The notes under the pieces are model-generated. The model saw only the letters and a program-made list of their open reading frames with translations, was not told where the DNA came from and ran no database searches. The translations under genes and the position numbers were made by a program. Below are positions 1 to 12,205 of a stretch of DNA of 60,000 nucleotides, one piece after another. The DNA lies in the NCBI RefSeq assembly GCF_964355755.1, contig NC_092676.1:17282288-17342287 (forward strand). Reading direction: 5' to 3'. The stretch comes from Antedon mediterranea. Lineage: Eukaryota; Echinodermata; Crinoidea; Comatulida; Antedonidae. The stretch's first letter is position 1, and each line of letters begins with the position of its first letter.

Positions 1-1047
1 TGACCCAGTTTTTAACACAGTTCTAGATCTTTTCTGGCCATGTAAAAGGGGTATTACAGTACAACATGTTAAAATCAGCATATCACAAGCCTAAACATAA
101 TGACATTGTATATAATAATTGATTTGTGTGAATTTAATTTGATAAATAAATATAGAAGTTGGTGATAATATTTGTTTAAATGAGAAAGTTAACAGCTGAT
201 AACACATTATGGAAATGAAGTTCAACATATATGCAAACATGGCAATACTATGGAATATTAGATAATGCTTGACCGATTTCCCGCTAAGCTCTAATATCAA
301 GATCAAAGCTTTCACCGAAATTAGGTCACGATTATAGGAGAGTCAAGATTTATATATTGACTATTGGCATAACAATCATACAAAAATAATTATTTTCTTT
401 GAACTGAATACAAATGAAAAGATGCTTTGAAAGAATAACTATAATACTAGCTGGCTCGCTCCTGCATAGATATTTTTTTTATATTCATGCAATCAATGAT
501 AGTAAAATTCAGTGTGAATTTCTATGCATTTTTGTTTATTGATATAGTGAAATTAACATTACTTTCAGCATGTAGGGAATTGTTAGTGTTTGTTGCTTTT
601 CTTGTTAAAAAAATCTAGTATCTATTTTTTGTGCACAATGGGACACAATACAAACATTTGTTTTTCTCCCAATTGAGATATATAGCTCTTTAATATAGTC
701 AACGTTGTTTCATCTCTAGTTTTAATACAAAAAACGGTTTTTGATTGCAATATTTCAATTCATGATCTAAATTTTCACACACACATTCTAAAAGTCAAAG
801 TAAATTAACTACAACAATAATATTTTTTATTACCGTAACTCCCCCCCCCCCCTTTTTTTTTTTTCTTTCCTTGATTTAGTGTAGCAGTTATACTGTAAAC
901 CATTTCAATTATTGGTATGCATCATTTCTTGAATGTGATCAAATAGATAAAAATGTTGAATACTCTTTGTTCCAATTCTTTAGTTTAAGTTAACCTTGTT
1001 TTATTAAGTATAAATTCCTGTAATGGCATGAGTGTTTTTTTTCTTAG
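1..1047 (+). other. APEX1 intron (5' end outside window)
   Basis: AT-rich intron sequence upstream of the first visible APEX1 exon, inferred because the exon begins in mid-codon behind a splice acceptor. A striking C12-T12 homopolymer switch lies at 841-864. No other gene, RNA or repeat could be supported. Confidence 0.75.
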
Positions 1048-1160
1048 GCTAGAATATCGAGGAGAGTGGGACAAAGATTTTCGCAGTTATCTTGAAGATC
1101 TGGACAAGAAGAAGCCTGTGATTCTGTGTGGAGATCTAAATGTAGCACATCAAGAAATAG
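1048..1160 (+). CDS. APEX1: AP endonuclease 1 (APEX1-type), internal exon with GDLNVAH active-site motif
   Basis: Exon of the major base-excision-repair AP endonuclease (exonuclease III family), a nuclear Mg-dependent enzyme that nicks DNA 5' of abasic sites. It follows an acceptor (TTCTTAG at 1041-1047) and ends at donor GTATGT (1161). It starts with the last base of a split codon, then reads 37 codons and leaves phase 1. The translation has [11 protein letters not shown] near the start and [13 protein letters not shown] at the end. GDLNVAH carries the catalytic Asp and Asn, equivalent to D210/N212 of human APE1. An open reading from ATG 1028 exists, but that ATG lies in the intron; the family expects upstream exons, which are outside the window. 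Symbol given by family resemblance; paralogues of this family cannot be excluded. Confidence 0.93.
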
Positions 1161-2055
1161 GTATGTATTTATTTTGTTGGTATGTATTTAGGCACATGGG
1201 CCCAAGGATTACCAATAGTAAATAATCACCTATCTATCAGGTAAGTGGTAATCCCTCTATTTTATGAACCAGAAACTACTGTAGGTAACCACCTACTTTT
1301 GTAAAATAACCACAAGAACTACAAGTTGGCCTCGATCCTATGCCAATATTATTGGCTCTTTAGGTACTGTAAATGGTGCCTCTGCCTTAATTGCTCGGCC
1401 ATTTTACTCATGGTTTACATTTATACATTCATAGTCTCTACCAAGAAGGCACGCGACTTACAATGTCTGTACAAAGATCTCGCTTTTATTTTTTACATAC
1501 TGTAACATATTTTTTTTTCTGTTTTAGTTAAAATGAGTTAAGTGTTCTTTTGCTATCAATTCTGTAATCATACACCTTATATATTGTAATTATCTTGCTA
1601 TGAAATTAAAACTTTAACATTAAAGAGCCTATTATAACATTAACATGAATTTGAAGCAATTAAAAACAATGTTTTTTTTTACAATAACCCTTCACATATT
1701 GACTTTTGTATTCAAGTTTATTGTTAATATTAGGAATTGTTTCTACTACAAAAGATTGATACTGCAGTAAACATTTGTATGAAGAGAAATATATTCCTTT
1801 CATTTGAATCATATCAAAATGTTGTCATTGCTTCTGTACATTGAACCATTCAGAAGAGAACAGTAATATGTGAACGTGGTCACCCACAAACAAAAATCCC
1901 TAATGTGCTTTACATTGGTATACTGTAGGCAATCTCAAGAATTCAAGAATATTGTTATAACTCCCTTCCTTATTTTAAAAAAATCTTCGGTTACGATGTG
2001 GTCACACTGGGACATGGATGACAAACCAATCCCAGACTCTTTGATTAAGATTCAG

Positions 2056-2110
2056 ATTTTTAGTTGTGTGCAACGCGACTCTACAGCTCACTATGATGAT
2101 TGATTGATTG
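2056..2110 (+). repeat. Partial copy of the GTCGCGTGC / GCACGCGAC interspersed repeat
   Basis: The stretch TTTTTAGTTGTGTGCAACG followed by CGACTCTACAGCTCACTATG matches the left half of fuller copies at 44521, 50950 and 56071. It then breaks into a GATT microsatellite (2097-2116) where the others have GTCGGTTGG units. Confidence 0.6.
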
Positions 2111-2814
2111 ATTGAAATTGAAATTGATTGAAAATATAAGCGTGATCTTTTGGATGGTGTGAAAATAAAAAATATAAAGTTATCATCAGTTTTGATATTT
2201 AATAAAATGTGCTTTTTGTCGGTTTATGCACTTTTGAACTTTTCACTTTCAAACGCTGCTTATTGTTAGTTCGTAGGTAAACAACTCTAAAAGCGAATGA
2301 CTTTAGAATGCTCAGGTAAACAGTGATATGAACGAGTGACTTCAGATTGCCGCTTACTTAAAAGGGTTCGTAGGTACAACAACCTGTTGGGAATAGTTGA
2401 CTGCCCTCTAGAGAATGTCTCTTCTTTTTAATTAGATATTTACGTAATCACTTCAACATATGTATCGATTTATTATATTCCAAAAAATCTCAGGCGTATC
2501 ACAAGTTTTCAAAAATGTTAATCATTCTATTGAGGACATTTGTTCATTTTTGTTTACATAGAAAAGGGAAGAAAAAAAAGTACAAAAAAGTGAATCTTTT
2601 AAATCATAGCTAATATTAAAAGGTTCCACTACAAAAAAGTAAAAAATAAAACATGGAAAATTTGCACTTTCAATTAATTCCTGATGCGTTATTTTTGTTT
2701 AATGCTCAAAAATAATTTATTTTTATCTTGCTTTTACTTCGATCGGGTGTAATTGCCATAATAAACTCTCTGAAATCAAATTTTAAAATAATAATATATT
2801 CCGACGCCAAATTT

Positions 2815-5440
2815 CTATCAGTTGAGTTCTGACATCAAAATGTTTGAATTTTCTTAGATCAACATTTTTATCTGTTCTGACATCAAATAATGATGAAATA
2901 AAGTGATCTGACATAATTTTTTTTCCAGACATCAAATGTTTAAACACTCTGATCTGAAATCGAATGTTTGACATTTCTGGCATGAGTCAACATTTTTATC
3001 TGTTCTGACATCAAAGGTTTATAATGCTCTGACATCTTTTTATTTTGTCTCTTTTAAATTGTTTTTAATTGTTCTGAAAAATTGTTTAAATGACCTGACA
3101 TCAAATGTTTAAACACTAAGACATCAAATGTTTAGACACTCTGACATCAAATGTTTGCACAATCTGACATCAAATGTTTGCACACTCTGACATCAAATGT
3201 TTTCACTGCCCTGACATCAAAAGTTTAGACATTCTAACATCAAATGTTTAGACACTCTGACATCAAATGTTTAGACACTCAGACATCAAATGTTTGCACA
3301 CTCTTAACATCAAATGTTTAGATACTCTGACATCAAATGTTTAGACACTCTGACATCAAATGTTTGAACACTGACATCAAATGTTTAGACACTCTAACAT
3401 CAAATATTTAGACACTCTGACATCAAATATTTAGACACTCTTAACATCAAATGTTTAGACACTCTGCCATCAAATGTCTGAACACTGACATCAATTGTTT
3501 AGACACTCTGACATCAAATTTTTAGACACTCTGACATCAAATGTTTAGACACTCTGACATCAAATGTTTGATCACTGACATCAATTGTTTAGACACTCTG
3601 ACATCAAATGTTTAGACACTCTGACATCACATGTTTATACATTCTGACATCAAATGTTTGCACACTCTGACATCAAATGTTTAAACACTCTGCCATCAAA
3701 TGTTTTAACTGCCCTGACACCAAATGTTTGAACACTGACATCAAATGTTTAGACACTCGATCATCAAATGTTTAGACACTCTGACATCAAATGTTTAGAC
3801 ACTCTAACATCAAATGTTTAGACACTCTGACATCAAATGTTTAGACACTGACATCAAATGTTTAGATACTCTGACATCAAATGTTTAGACACTCTGACAT
3901 CAAATGTTTAGACACTCTGACATCAAATGTTTAGATACTCTGACATCAAATGTTTAGACACTCTAACATCAAATGTTTAGACACTCGATCATCAAATGTT
4001 TAGATACTCTGACATCAAATGTTTAGACACTCTGACATCAAATGTTTAGACACTCTGACATCAAATGTTTAGACACTCTGACATCAAATGTTTAGACACT
4101 CTGACATCAAATGTTTAGACACTCTGACATCAAATGTTTAGATACTCTAACATCAAATGTTTAGACACTCTAACATCAAATGTTTGCACACTCTGACATC
4201 AAATGTTTAGACACTCTGACATAAAATGTTTAGACACTCTGACATAAAATGTTTAGACACTCTGACATCAACTGTTTAGATACTCTGACATTAAATGTTT
4301 AGACACTCTGACATCAAATGTTTAGACACTCTGACATCAAATGTTTAGATACTCTGACATCAAATGTTTAGACACTCTAACATCAAATGTTTAGACACTC
4401 GATCATCAAATGTTTAGATACTCTGACATCAAATGTTTAGACACTCTAACATCAAATGTTTAGACACTCTGACATCAAATGTTTAGACACTCTGACATCA
4501 AATGTTTAGATACTCTGACATCAAATGTTTAGACACTCTGACATCAAATGTTTAGACACTCTGACATCAAATGTTTAGATACTCTAACATCAAATGTTTA
4601 GACACTCTGACATCAAATGTTTGTACACTCTGACATCAAATGTTTAGACACTCTGACATAAAATGTTTAGACACTCTGACATCAAATGTTTGTACACTTT
4701 GACATCAAATGTTTAGACACTCTGACATAAAATGTTTAGACACTCGATCATCAAATGTTTAGACACTCGAACATCAAATGTTTAGACACTCTGACATCAA
4801 ATGTTTAGACACTCTAACATCAAATGTTTAGACACTCTGACATCAAATGTTTAGACACTCTGACATCAAATGTTTAGACACTCTAACATCAAATGTTTAG
4901 ACACTCTGACATCAAATGTTTGCATACTCTGACATCAAATGTTTTAACTGCTCTGACATCAAATGTTTAAACAATCTGACATTAAATGTTTAGACACTCT
5001 GACATCACATTTTTAACACTCTGACAACACATATTTTATCACTCTGACATCACATTTTTTAAATATTGGCATCAAATTTTTAAACATCCTGAAATCAAAT
5101 TTGTAAACATCAAATATACACACTGACAACAAATTTTATCTGCTCTGTTATCAAAATCAAACTGAATGCTCTAGTCCGATACAGTATAAGATATTTGACT
5201 GTTGTGATACCAAACCATTGATGCTTTTTCATCAATTGTTTTAAACACTCTGACATATGTTTTAAAATTGTTAACATTTTGAACTACTCTAACTCTTTGC
5301 GATGAGATTTTATTTTCTAAATACTTATTTACAATACAAAGTTTAATGCTCTGACATTAAACGTTTTAAATGCTCTGACATCATTTAAATGTTCAAGTGG
5401 TCAGCATAAAATGTTTAAATGCTCTTATTTTAAATGTTGA
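2815..5440. repeat. 23-bp satellite array (CATCAAATGTTTAGACACTC core)
   Basis: A near-homogeneous tandem array with a 23-bp unit whose core is CATCAAATGTTTAGACACTC followed by TGA. The homogeneous core runs from about 3097 to 5010, roughly 80 units. Recognisable but degenerate units flank it on both sides (about 2815-3096 and 5010-5440), as expected for arrays that are homogenised in the middle. Variant units include a 2-bp deletion form (CACTGACATC), TGCACACTC and CGATCATC. 23 is not a multiple of 3, and no reading frame persists. It lies wholly within the APEX1 intron. Confidence 0.97.
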
Positions 5441-5843
5441 CAACCAATGTCTTAAGATTGCAATTTTTAAATACTGACCAAGTATCCTTTTAGCAAGAAA
5501 AGTAAAATCTATGTTTAGTTATAAAGTTTAATCCTAAATCTATCTTTTACAATGTACAGTACACAATTTTCATTAAATATTTATATAAAACTAAAACTAA
5601 AAAGCAGGCCATCGTGTTAGGAAGCAGCATGTTTTCCTAAAATCTTCATTAAAGTTTATTAGTTTTTAATGACATCTTTAAATTACATTATATTTGAATC
5701 GATATGTTGAAGAAGATTGTAATTAGTCACCAAAACAAAATTTGAATTTCATTCGAGTTTGATAACCTATTTTCTCAGATTAGTTTTGATAATACTCAAT
5801 TGTGTTGAAATTGGCTATTTTAATGACGGTACTTATTGTCAGT

Positions 5844-7847
5844 AGGTATCCCAATGAAAGCGCACAGAGGGGTATCACTTTTGAAATATTGACGAAATTC
5901 GAAAAAGTAGTATGACTTTGATGTTAAATAAATCGTATTCAATCTTAATTAATACTTACAAAATTTATATTGTTTGAAAGTACTTGTTTTAATCTATGTA
6001 TAAGTGTGTTTATAATTAAAATTAATGAATTAGTTGCCGAGAAAATGCGATTTTAAAACGGTTCTAAAATCCCGTCGAGCCGATTTACGCGCGTTGAAAA
6101 CCTCATCGGAAAATCCCCATCAGTTTTCAAAACACGATCGCACGATTACCATTGGAGCTAGCGGATTAATTTTTGTTGTATGTTATCAGGCTTTAAATAA
6201 GCTTTAATTTGATACGAAAATCGTCTTCTATAAATAGGTTTTTCGTAACGAAAAGTCAATTTTTGTGACAAAAATCCAATTTTGATTCACCGTTTATGGA
6301 AAAATATTATGGATTTTGGTATTAAATTATAGCTAAATCTACATTGAAATCGATAAAACATAGTTTACAAACGTATTGTGCATGGTAATTGAGCGAACTA
6401 CATTTTAAAATGGTGCATGAGGCGTAAATCCCGTTCAAAATTTTAAAGATCCAACCATTATAATCCGGTGAATATTGTAGTGAGTAAAATATTGTACTCT
6501 AAAATACGCGCGTGTTTGTTGTGGCGTTTTCCGTTAAATACATTAATGCACCCTATCAGCGAATGGTACGTTCCATATTTTGAACACGTTGTTTAGTTTT
6601 CCTCGCTCGAGTTCGACCGGCTCGACGCGAGATGTGTGACAGCAGCGATGTCGAAGATTGACATGTCCTTTTCCGTCGTAGAATATCTGGTTTTACACAT
6701 TAATTTAACAACTTAAAATTGATGTAATGTGCGGAAGATTTATTATGCAAGTATACAATGCAAATGCGTTAGGTTAAAATGTACCGAGGAAATTTATTAA
6801 GCTAATTTACCAACGTTACATTTGACTCTGTATACGGCGGCCGAAAGTCATTAACTGCGACCGAAATACTTTAACGGAGCGACTACTGATCGCGAGTAAG
6901 CCGTGACTTGGCCTAAACTTTAGCTCCGTATTTCAATTTAATAACGTAATAATACGAAAAGAAAACAATTTTTATAATGTTATATATACTATTCAGGTAA
7001 ACAATTAATTGTTTTAATTAACATTGATTATTTTAAATGAGTTTATTTTGACCCATATTGTGCGTTTGCCTTAAAAGAGCATATCTTACTTAGCTTAGAT
7101 TTGGTGTCATAATCATATGGGCCTAAAATCTTGTTTTACGTATTCAAAAGTTATATATAATAGTATTTATGATTGAAATTATAAATATAAAGTATATTAA
7201 AATATTCTAATAATTATACTTACTGAAAATTAGTGTAAAAGAAAGGAAACAGTACACACCGTTTTTAACATACTTTTTCATTTTTCTTTTTATAATTTTA
7301 AATTTCACCATTAAAAAAATTTTTTTTTTTCATATACACATCTAAAATATATTTATTAATGAAATATACACTACATTCTAACAAGTACAAAAAAAATTAA
7401 ATGAATTAGTACAGTAGTTCAAAAGTTACAGATCATTGAAAAATTGCAGTTTTTTCATTTTTTAGGGAATTCCAGCAAAAATGGGCGTTAAATGCTTTCC
7501 TACCACTTTGCGGACCAATAATTTAAAAAATAGGTTTCGTTGAGGCTCCAAAAAAAATAGAGTTGTACAACTCTGTGATATCTATAGGTTTAACAAAATT
7601 CAAAACTTTTAACTAATTATTGTAAAAGTTATAACCTTTTAAAAATGCTTCCAATTTCAACTGCAAAAAACACCATTTTTAGGCAAAAAATCGTATATTT
7701 TTTTACCACTTTAAATAACCATAACTTTAGAACGGGTAATCGGATTTCAATCATTTAAATCGCAAAATGCTAATTACATTAAGTTCTTTATGATTAACTG
7801 AAAGAAAATGTAAAAAAATTAATCTGAATTTTTTCATTGGGATACCT
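5844..7847. mobile_element. 2.0-kb DNA transposon-like element, 17-bp TIR, 8-9 bp target duplication
   Basis: TAGGTATCCCAATGAAA at 5843-5859 recurs as its exact reverse complement at 7832-7848. ATTGTCAG stands just outside the left end (5835-5842) and again at the right end (7848-7855), so an 8 or 9-bp target site duplication is likely (ninth base T versus A). The interior is richer in CpG-containing words than its surroundings and has no long open frame, so this is non-autonomous or dead. The duplication length fits hAT (8 bp) or Mutator-like (9 bp) superfamilies; the family is unresolved. Confidence 0.75.
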
Positions 7848-8520
7848 ATTGTCAGATTATCTACAGTACCGTATTTGTAGTCTATTATTTCTTTAGGCAG
7901 TTGGTCCAGAAATTGAAACACAATCTTCTTTCTTGGAATTTTGTTTTGATTGCTACAGTGTGAGCCTCTTTAGTAGAATATTTATCATCATGATTTACAC
8001 TTTTTTTGCCATATTCAGCATTTTTGCCCAATGTTTAAAGTCTGGTTTTTTGAGTGTTGACAATGTGCGAGGCATGCGCGGCACGCCAAATATTTGTGCA
8101 AGGCATCATTTTATAATTTAAAAAAGGTGCGAGGCATATCTTAACGTGCTATTATGCTATATTATAGGCATAATAATCAATTATTTATATTTGTATAATA
8201 GGCCTAGCGTATCTAAATAGATTCAATACACTCAACATGTTTATTTTTATGTAACGATTGAACGGTTTTTTTCATTCAAGTCATATCGTGTCAAATTTTA
8301 CTTTTACAAAAGTGCCCAAACTGTTCAAAAGTTGTGCATCCGTAATTCGGTATGTGCCATATTTTAAAAATCTGAATGACAGTCTTCAACTTTCGATAAA
8401 CAATAATTGTTATAGCGACACTTATCATCAAATGACCGCCATGTTTGTTAGCATTTCGAGCGTGTTCACTTTACAATTAATTTAACATTCTCGAACATAG
8501 CAGAGTGAAAATAATATTTT

Positions 8521-8826
8521 GTCACACCCCCGCGCCTCGATCCGGTAGACCCGAGAGATGGAAAATCTCTCTTTACTATTTAGCAAGTAGCGGCGGAGTG
8601 ATTCTGCCCTGAGAGGATTTGGCCTTGTGGCGATTCCCCTCCAATATAGCACGTGGTTTCAGCAGCAACGCACCTAGACTTCTCTCTGAGCGACATTCCA
8701 TTCTCTAGGAAGTCAACACGTGTACCTCTCTCGCAAATAAAATGAACAGCGATGGCCAGGACAAGTTCAATAACTGGCGGTGAATAAAAGGGAACTGATA
8801 TGCCGATCAAATAACATGCCGCAAAG
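8521..8826. other. Unexplained GC-richer block with hairpin
   Basis: A sharply bounded, GC-richer segment in AT-rich DNA. GAGAGATGGAAAATCTCTC at 8553-8571 is a short perfect-stem hairpin. On the minus strand 8810-8580 is open for 76 codons, with polar text such as CERGTRVDFLENGMSLREKS. I do not recognise it as a protein family, and no standard RNA (tRNA, U snRNA, RNase P, SRP) fits. It may be transposon cargo, or simply an older repeat, because it lies inside the 8066-9977 structure. Confidence 0.35.
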
Positions 8827-9102
8827 AAAAAAAATTACGAGAGAATTCTGGAGCGCGTGTGAGAAAGACTTACGTCCGAAAATCATAATACTAGGCCAAA
8901 AATTAAACTTTAGCTAATATGCTTAGCCCTAACCTATAGGCCTATGCAGAAAATAATTTAATCAATTTTTATATAATAATAATTGGTGTAATATTTTAAT
9001 AATGATACACTATTCCTGTTTTAGTAGGCTAGGTATATTACGACTTGTATTTATTGTTGTCCATTTAAATACTAATAAACCTGGCGCTATAGTTTCATTC
9101 GC

Positions 9103-9799
9103 TTGTATTTTTACTCCAAATTTGATAACTAGCTTTATCGTGTGAATACCACACATTAGAAGTATATCTCATGAGTACTTTAATGAAAGAATCACATAAA
9201 AAGTAACAAATAAATCCTTAAATTAATGATTTTACAGGCGTGTTCCTCGCACACTGTTCGCGAATGTTCAGTATTTTTGTTTCTACGATAATAGAGGACT
9301 AAAAGTCAGTGGAATCCGTCAATTTCTCATTGGTGAAAATACTGTAATAATGTTACCACTGATAGTGATACTGTTCTGTTTTCAAACAATAATAATCGAT
9401 CCTAAATCAACATCACTACCTAGCCTAGACCAGGACATCCTACTAAGGATATTATGATGAATTGTTCTATTTTATTCTTTAAAAGGTTAACGAAACCGTG
9501 TACAGTATCAACAGTAACATTTTTCCTTACTGACTGACAAAATCTTCACCAAATAATGCGTTAAATATATAGATTCCACAGAGTTTTTAGCCCTCTAATT
9601 AATTTGGCTCTTTTGACGTTCCATAGAAACCAAAATATTGAACATTTAAAGTGTGTGAAATTCGCGAACAGTATGCGAGAAAAACATCTGTAAAATCACC
9701 AATTTAACGGATTTATTCTTCATTAAAGTAGGCCTATTAATTCTAAGGTGTGGTATTCACGATAAAGCATGGTTAACAAATTTTGTGTTAAAATACAAG
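9103..9799. repeat. Long imperfect inverted repeat, arms about 200 bp
   Basis: The left arm (about 9103-9325) reads TAACTAGCTTTATCGTG, AATACCACAC, TGATTTTACAG, ACTGTTCGCGAATGTTCA. The right arm (about 9555-9799) carries the same ordered blocks as reverse complement (GTGGTATTCACGATAAAGC, CTGTAAAATCACC, TTCGCGAACAGTATGCG). Arms differ by substitutions and small indels, so this is an old foldback or MITE-type element. It lies within the larger motif-bounded block. Confidence 0.75.
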
Positions 9800-11582
9800 G
9801 CAGGTGCAAAAGGGAACTAGCCTACTAGCGGGCCTAGGCCTAGACTACTTCAATTTCGGTGATTTCCTGCCTCGCAATTTTGAGAAATGATAAAATGATG
9901 CCTCGCATTTTTTTATGGTGGTAAAACGATGCCTCGCATAAATTTGTGACTTGCCTCGCGTGCCTCGCTGCCTTGCACTTTGTTACTACCTGTTTTTTTT
10001 TAGTCTTTGAAATGAGATTTGGTATTTTGGTGAATCTTTGATTTATTCAATATGGTCAAGCTTGTTATCAAAATTTGACAGAAAATAAATGATTTTTTTT
10101 ATTACGGATGTTTTGTCATTAGTTGAAAGTCGCAATAGGTATTGTTACATAATATGTAGTGTGTGACCTAATAGTTAGGTCGAAAAAAGTAGGTTTAGTT
10201 TCTTTAAATGTCCTTTGTCTCACTCATCAACGAGTACAATTGTCAACTGGCAGTATTGATGAAAATAAAAGATTAATGTACAGTTTGCTAGACTCTATAA
10301 AAGGTGTAAGGAAATAGTAATGTACAGTATGAGCTGGTGAGCATGAGATGAGCATTGAAATTTTGCAAAAAAATACAGGCTTTTTCATTGGAGTGTGTCA
10401 GAAGATGCTAGATAAATAGATTATAAACTACAGTATATCCTGCAATAAAGGGCAAATTTGTCCCTGTGACTCACATCAGCCACACGAGTCTACAGTACTT
10501 AACATGAATGTCGCCCTTTTTTATCCAATATGAAGAAGAAACAAGAAACAATCCAAACTCACTTTTATGTAAGATGCTTTCAACCAAGTCTCATTTCATC
10601 ATCAGTAAAATCCTACTGTAGCAGAGACCGAATTTCAACTGCAGAATTTAATAATGATTTCAGAATTAATCCTACAGTAATTCCTAACTGATGGAAAAAT
10701 TATTAAATTGGAATTGTTTGGTGTTAGACTATATAATTGCACTCTAGTGGCTGTGAACATAATTCATATACAGTAGTTTAGTAGTTGTAGTTTTCAATGC
10801 AACAGAAAAAAGAAATTCAAAACTTGATTAATTGTGTCACTTTGTCCCCAGAAACTTGCAACTATTGTTGAATGTTATTTAGTATGACAGCCGTCGCTCA
10901 GTCCTTTCGTGATATTCTAAGCCTACAGGGACACGGTGCCTTTCAACGTGACCAGACAACAACCTGCATATGTAACTCGCGTCAAGCTTAAATATCAATG
11001 TGTCACATTAAATTTAGCGATCTCATTCTAATTTGAAAAAAAAACTGTTTGTGTAGTTTTACAATTAGGTTGAGTACTGTGAATATCTTGGTAAAACTGT
11101 ACAGAGCACACTCTACCTCAATTTTTAAATTAAAGGAATATCAATTATCCAGGTTTTTGAGATCCAAACTGTCAATTAAATCATCAGCTGGTTTTTGAAG
11201 GTCTCAATTCATGTTTGCAAAACCTGAGACAACAATTTAAGAGATTGGAAACAACCATGATTTTCCCATTCATGTTTACAAAACTGGTATAAGCATACTC
11301 TGTGGTTTGTACGATGCAACACATTAAAGCTTTTGTCTCACATAGAACGCAACACAAGAATTTGTAATGTGCTAATCACAAGTAACAATTTGGATAGTGT
11401 TTCACTTGACTATGTTGCATGTCCATCCTTTCATTGCATCCTAGTGGGGACTAAGCTTTAGGCTCTCAGAAATTTTATCTGGCTGGTATTAGGAGAGACT
11501 TCCTAGCAAGATGCTTGACTGCTCGCGAATTGCTGACTGTGTTCATCATCTTACACTCGTACATTATGATGCTCCTCTCACT

Positions 11583-11918
11583 ATGCCTACACCCGCTGCG
11601 GCTTCTACAGTCCTGGATGCTCTGTCCCCGGCAGTTCTGTAGGCCATCGTGGCAGCAGTGATAGCATAACAGAGGGAGATGTCCTCTGTATAGACCTCTC
11701 CTCTCATCGGCCTTTCCCCAGTTCCATATATAGAACTATGGTCCCCGCCTCAGGCGTCTGGGTCTGAGGGTCCGTCCATTGCCAGAGGTTACGAAAGTGA
11801 CACGACGATGGTCACGCTCTCTGACAAGGAGCATGCGGAAGAGCGTGAGGGACTGGAGGAAGAGGGCCTGCAGGCATTGGTTAACCGGATGGTTCCAACA
11901 GTACTCGAATTCCTATGA
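11583..11918 (+). pseudogene. Decayed retroelement-like frame with three internal stops
   Basis: One frame runs 112 codons from ATG 11583 to TGA 11916-11918. It has in-frame TAG, TAA and TAG stops, each one base from a Gln codon. Between stops it looks coding: MPTPAAASTVLDALSPAVL, then ASGSEGPSIARGYESDTTM, then an acidic stretch HAEEREGLEEEGLQALVNRM. Similar acidic low-complexity proteins precede the polymerase in some tyrosine-recombinase (DIRS/Ngaro-like) retroelements; that assignment is inference, supported only by the inverted repeats just downstream. A 153-codon frame from 11779 overlaps in another frame and looks spurious. Confidence 0.45.
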
Positions 11919-12205
11919 GTCGACCACGTGCAAAGTCAACAAGACTGAAAATTGCAATGCACTTTATCAGTCACACCTCCACTATCAATTCACATGCATC
12001 AGTTGCATGTGGTTGCATAGGTGTTGTATACAGGTAGTGTCAGCTAGGTGGCGAACACAGTCAACATTCTCGCCTCATCGTTATCTCCACAAACATCACA
12101 CCAGTAGCCACAGCAGAGCTGAAGGTAATGGATACACAAAGCTCGTTGTAACTTGTCTCCCACCGCCAACTAGTATCTACAGTAGTCCGGTGCTACACTG
12201 GCTAA

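Larger units (their letters stand above)
8066..9977. mobile_element. Element with clustered TGCGAGGCA motifs at both ends in opposite orientation
   Basis: Four TGCGAGGCA-like nonamers lie at 8066, 8075, 8097 and 8128. Six in reverse orientation (TGCCTCGCA-like) lie at 9868, 9899, 9930, 9952, 9961 and 9969. Sequence between motifs is also partly shared in inverted form (for example CATCATTTTAT). This resembles subterminal transposase-binding repeats of a DNA transposon. The interior holds a GC-rich block (8521-8826) and a long inverted repeat (9103-9799). No transposase frame is visible. Exact termini are uncertain. Confidence 0.55.

Noticed and set aside
1028-1047. ATG at 1028 as start of the AP endonuclease
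   Set aside because: It lies before a splice acceptor, and the family needs about 180 more N-terminal residues from upstream exons.
3097-5010. Regular 23-bp repeats considered as a CRISPR array
   Set aside because: Units abut directly with no spacers, and the locus is a eukaryotic intron; it is a satellite.
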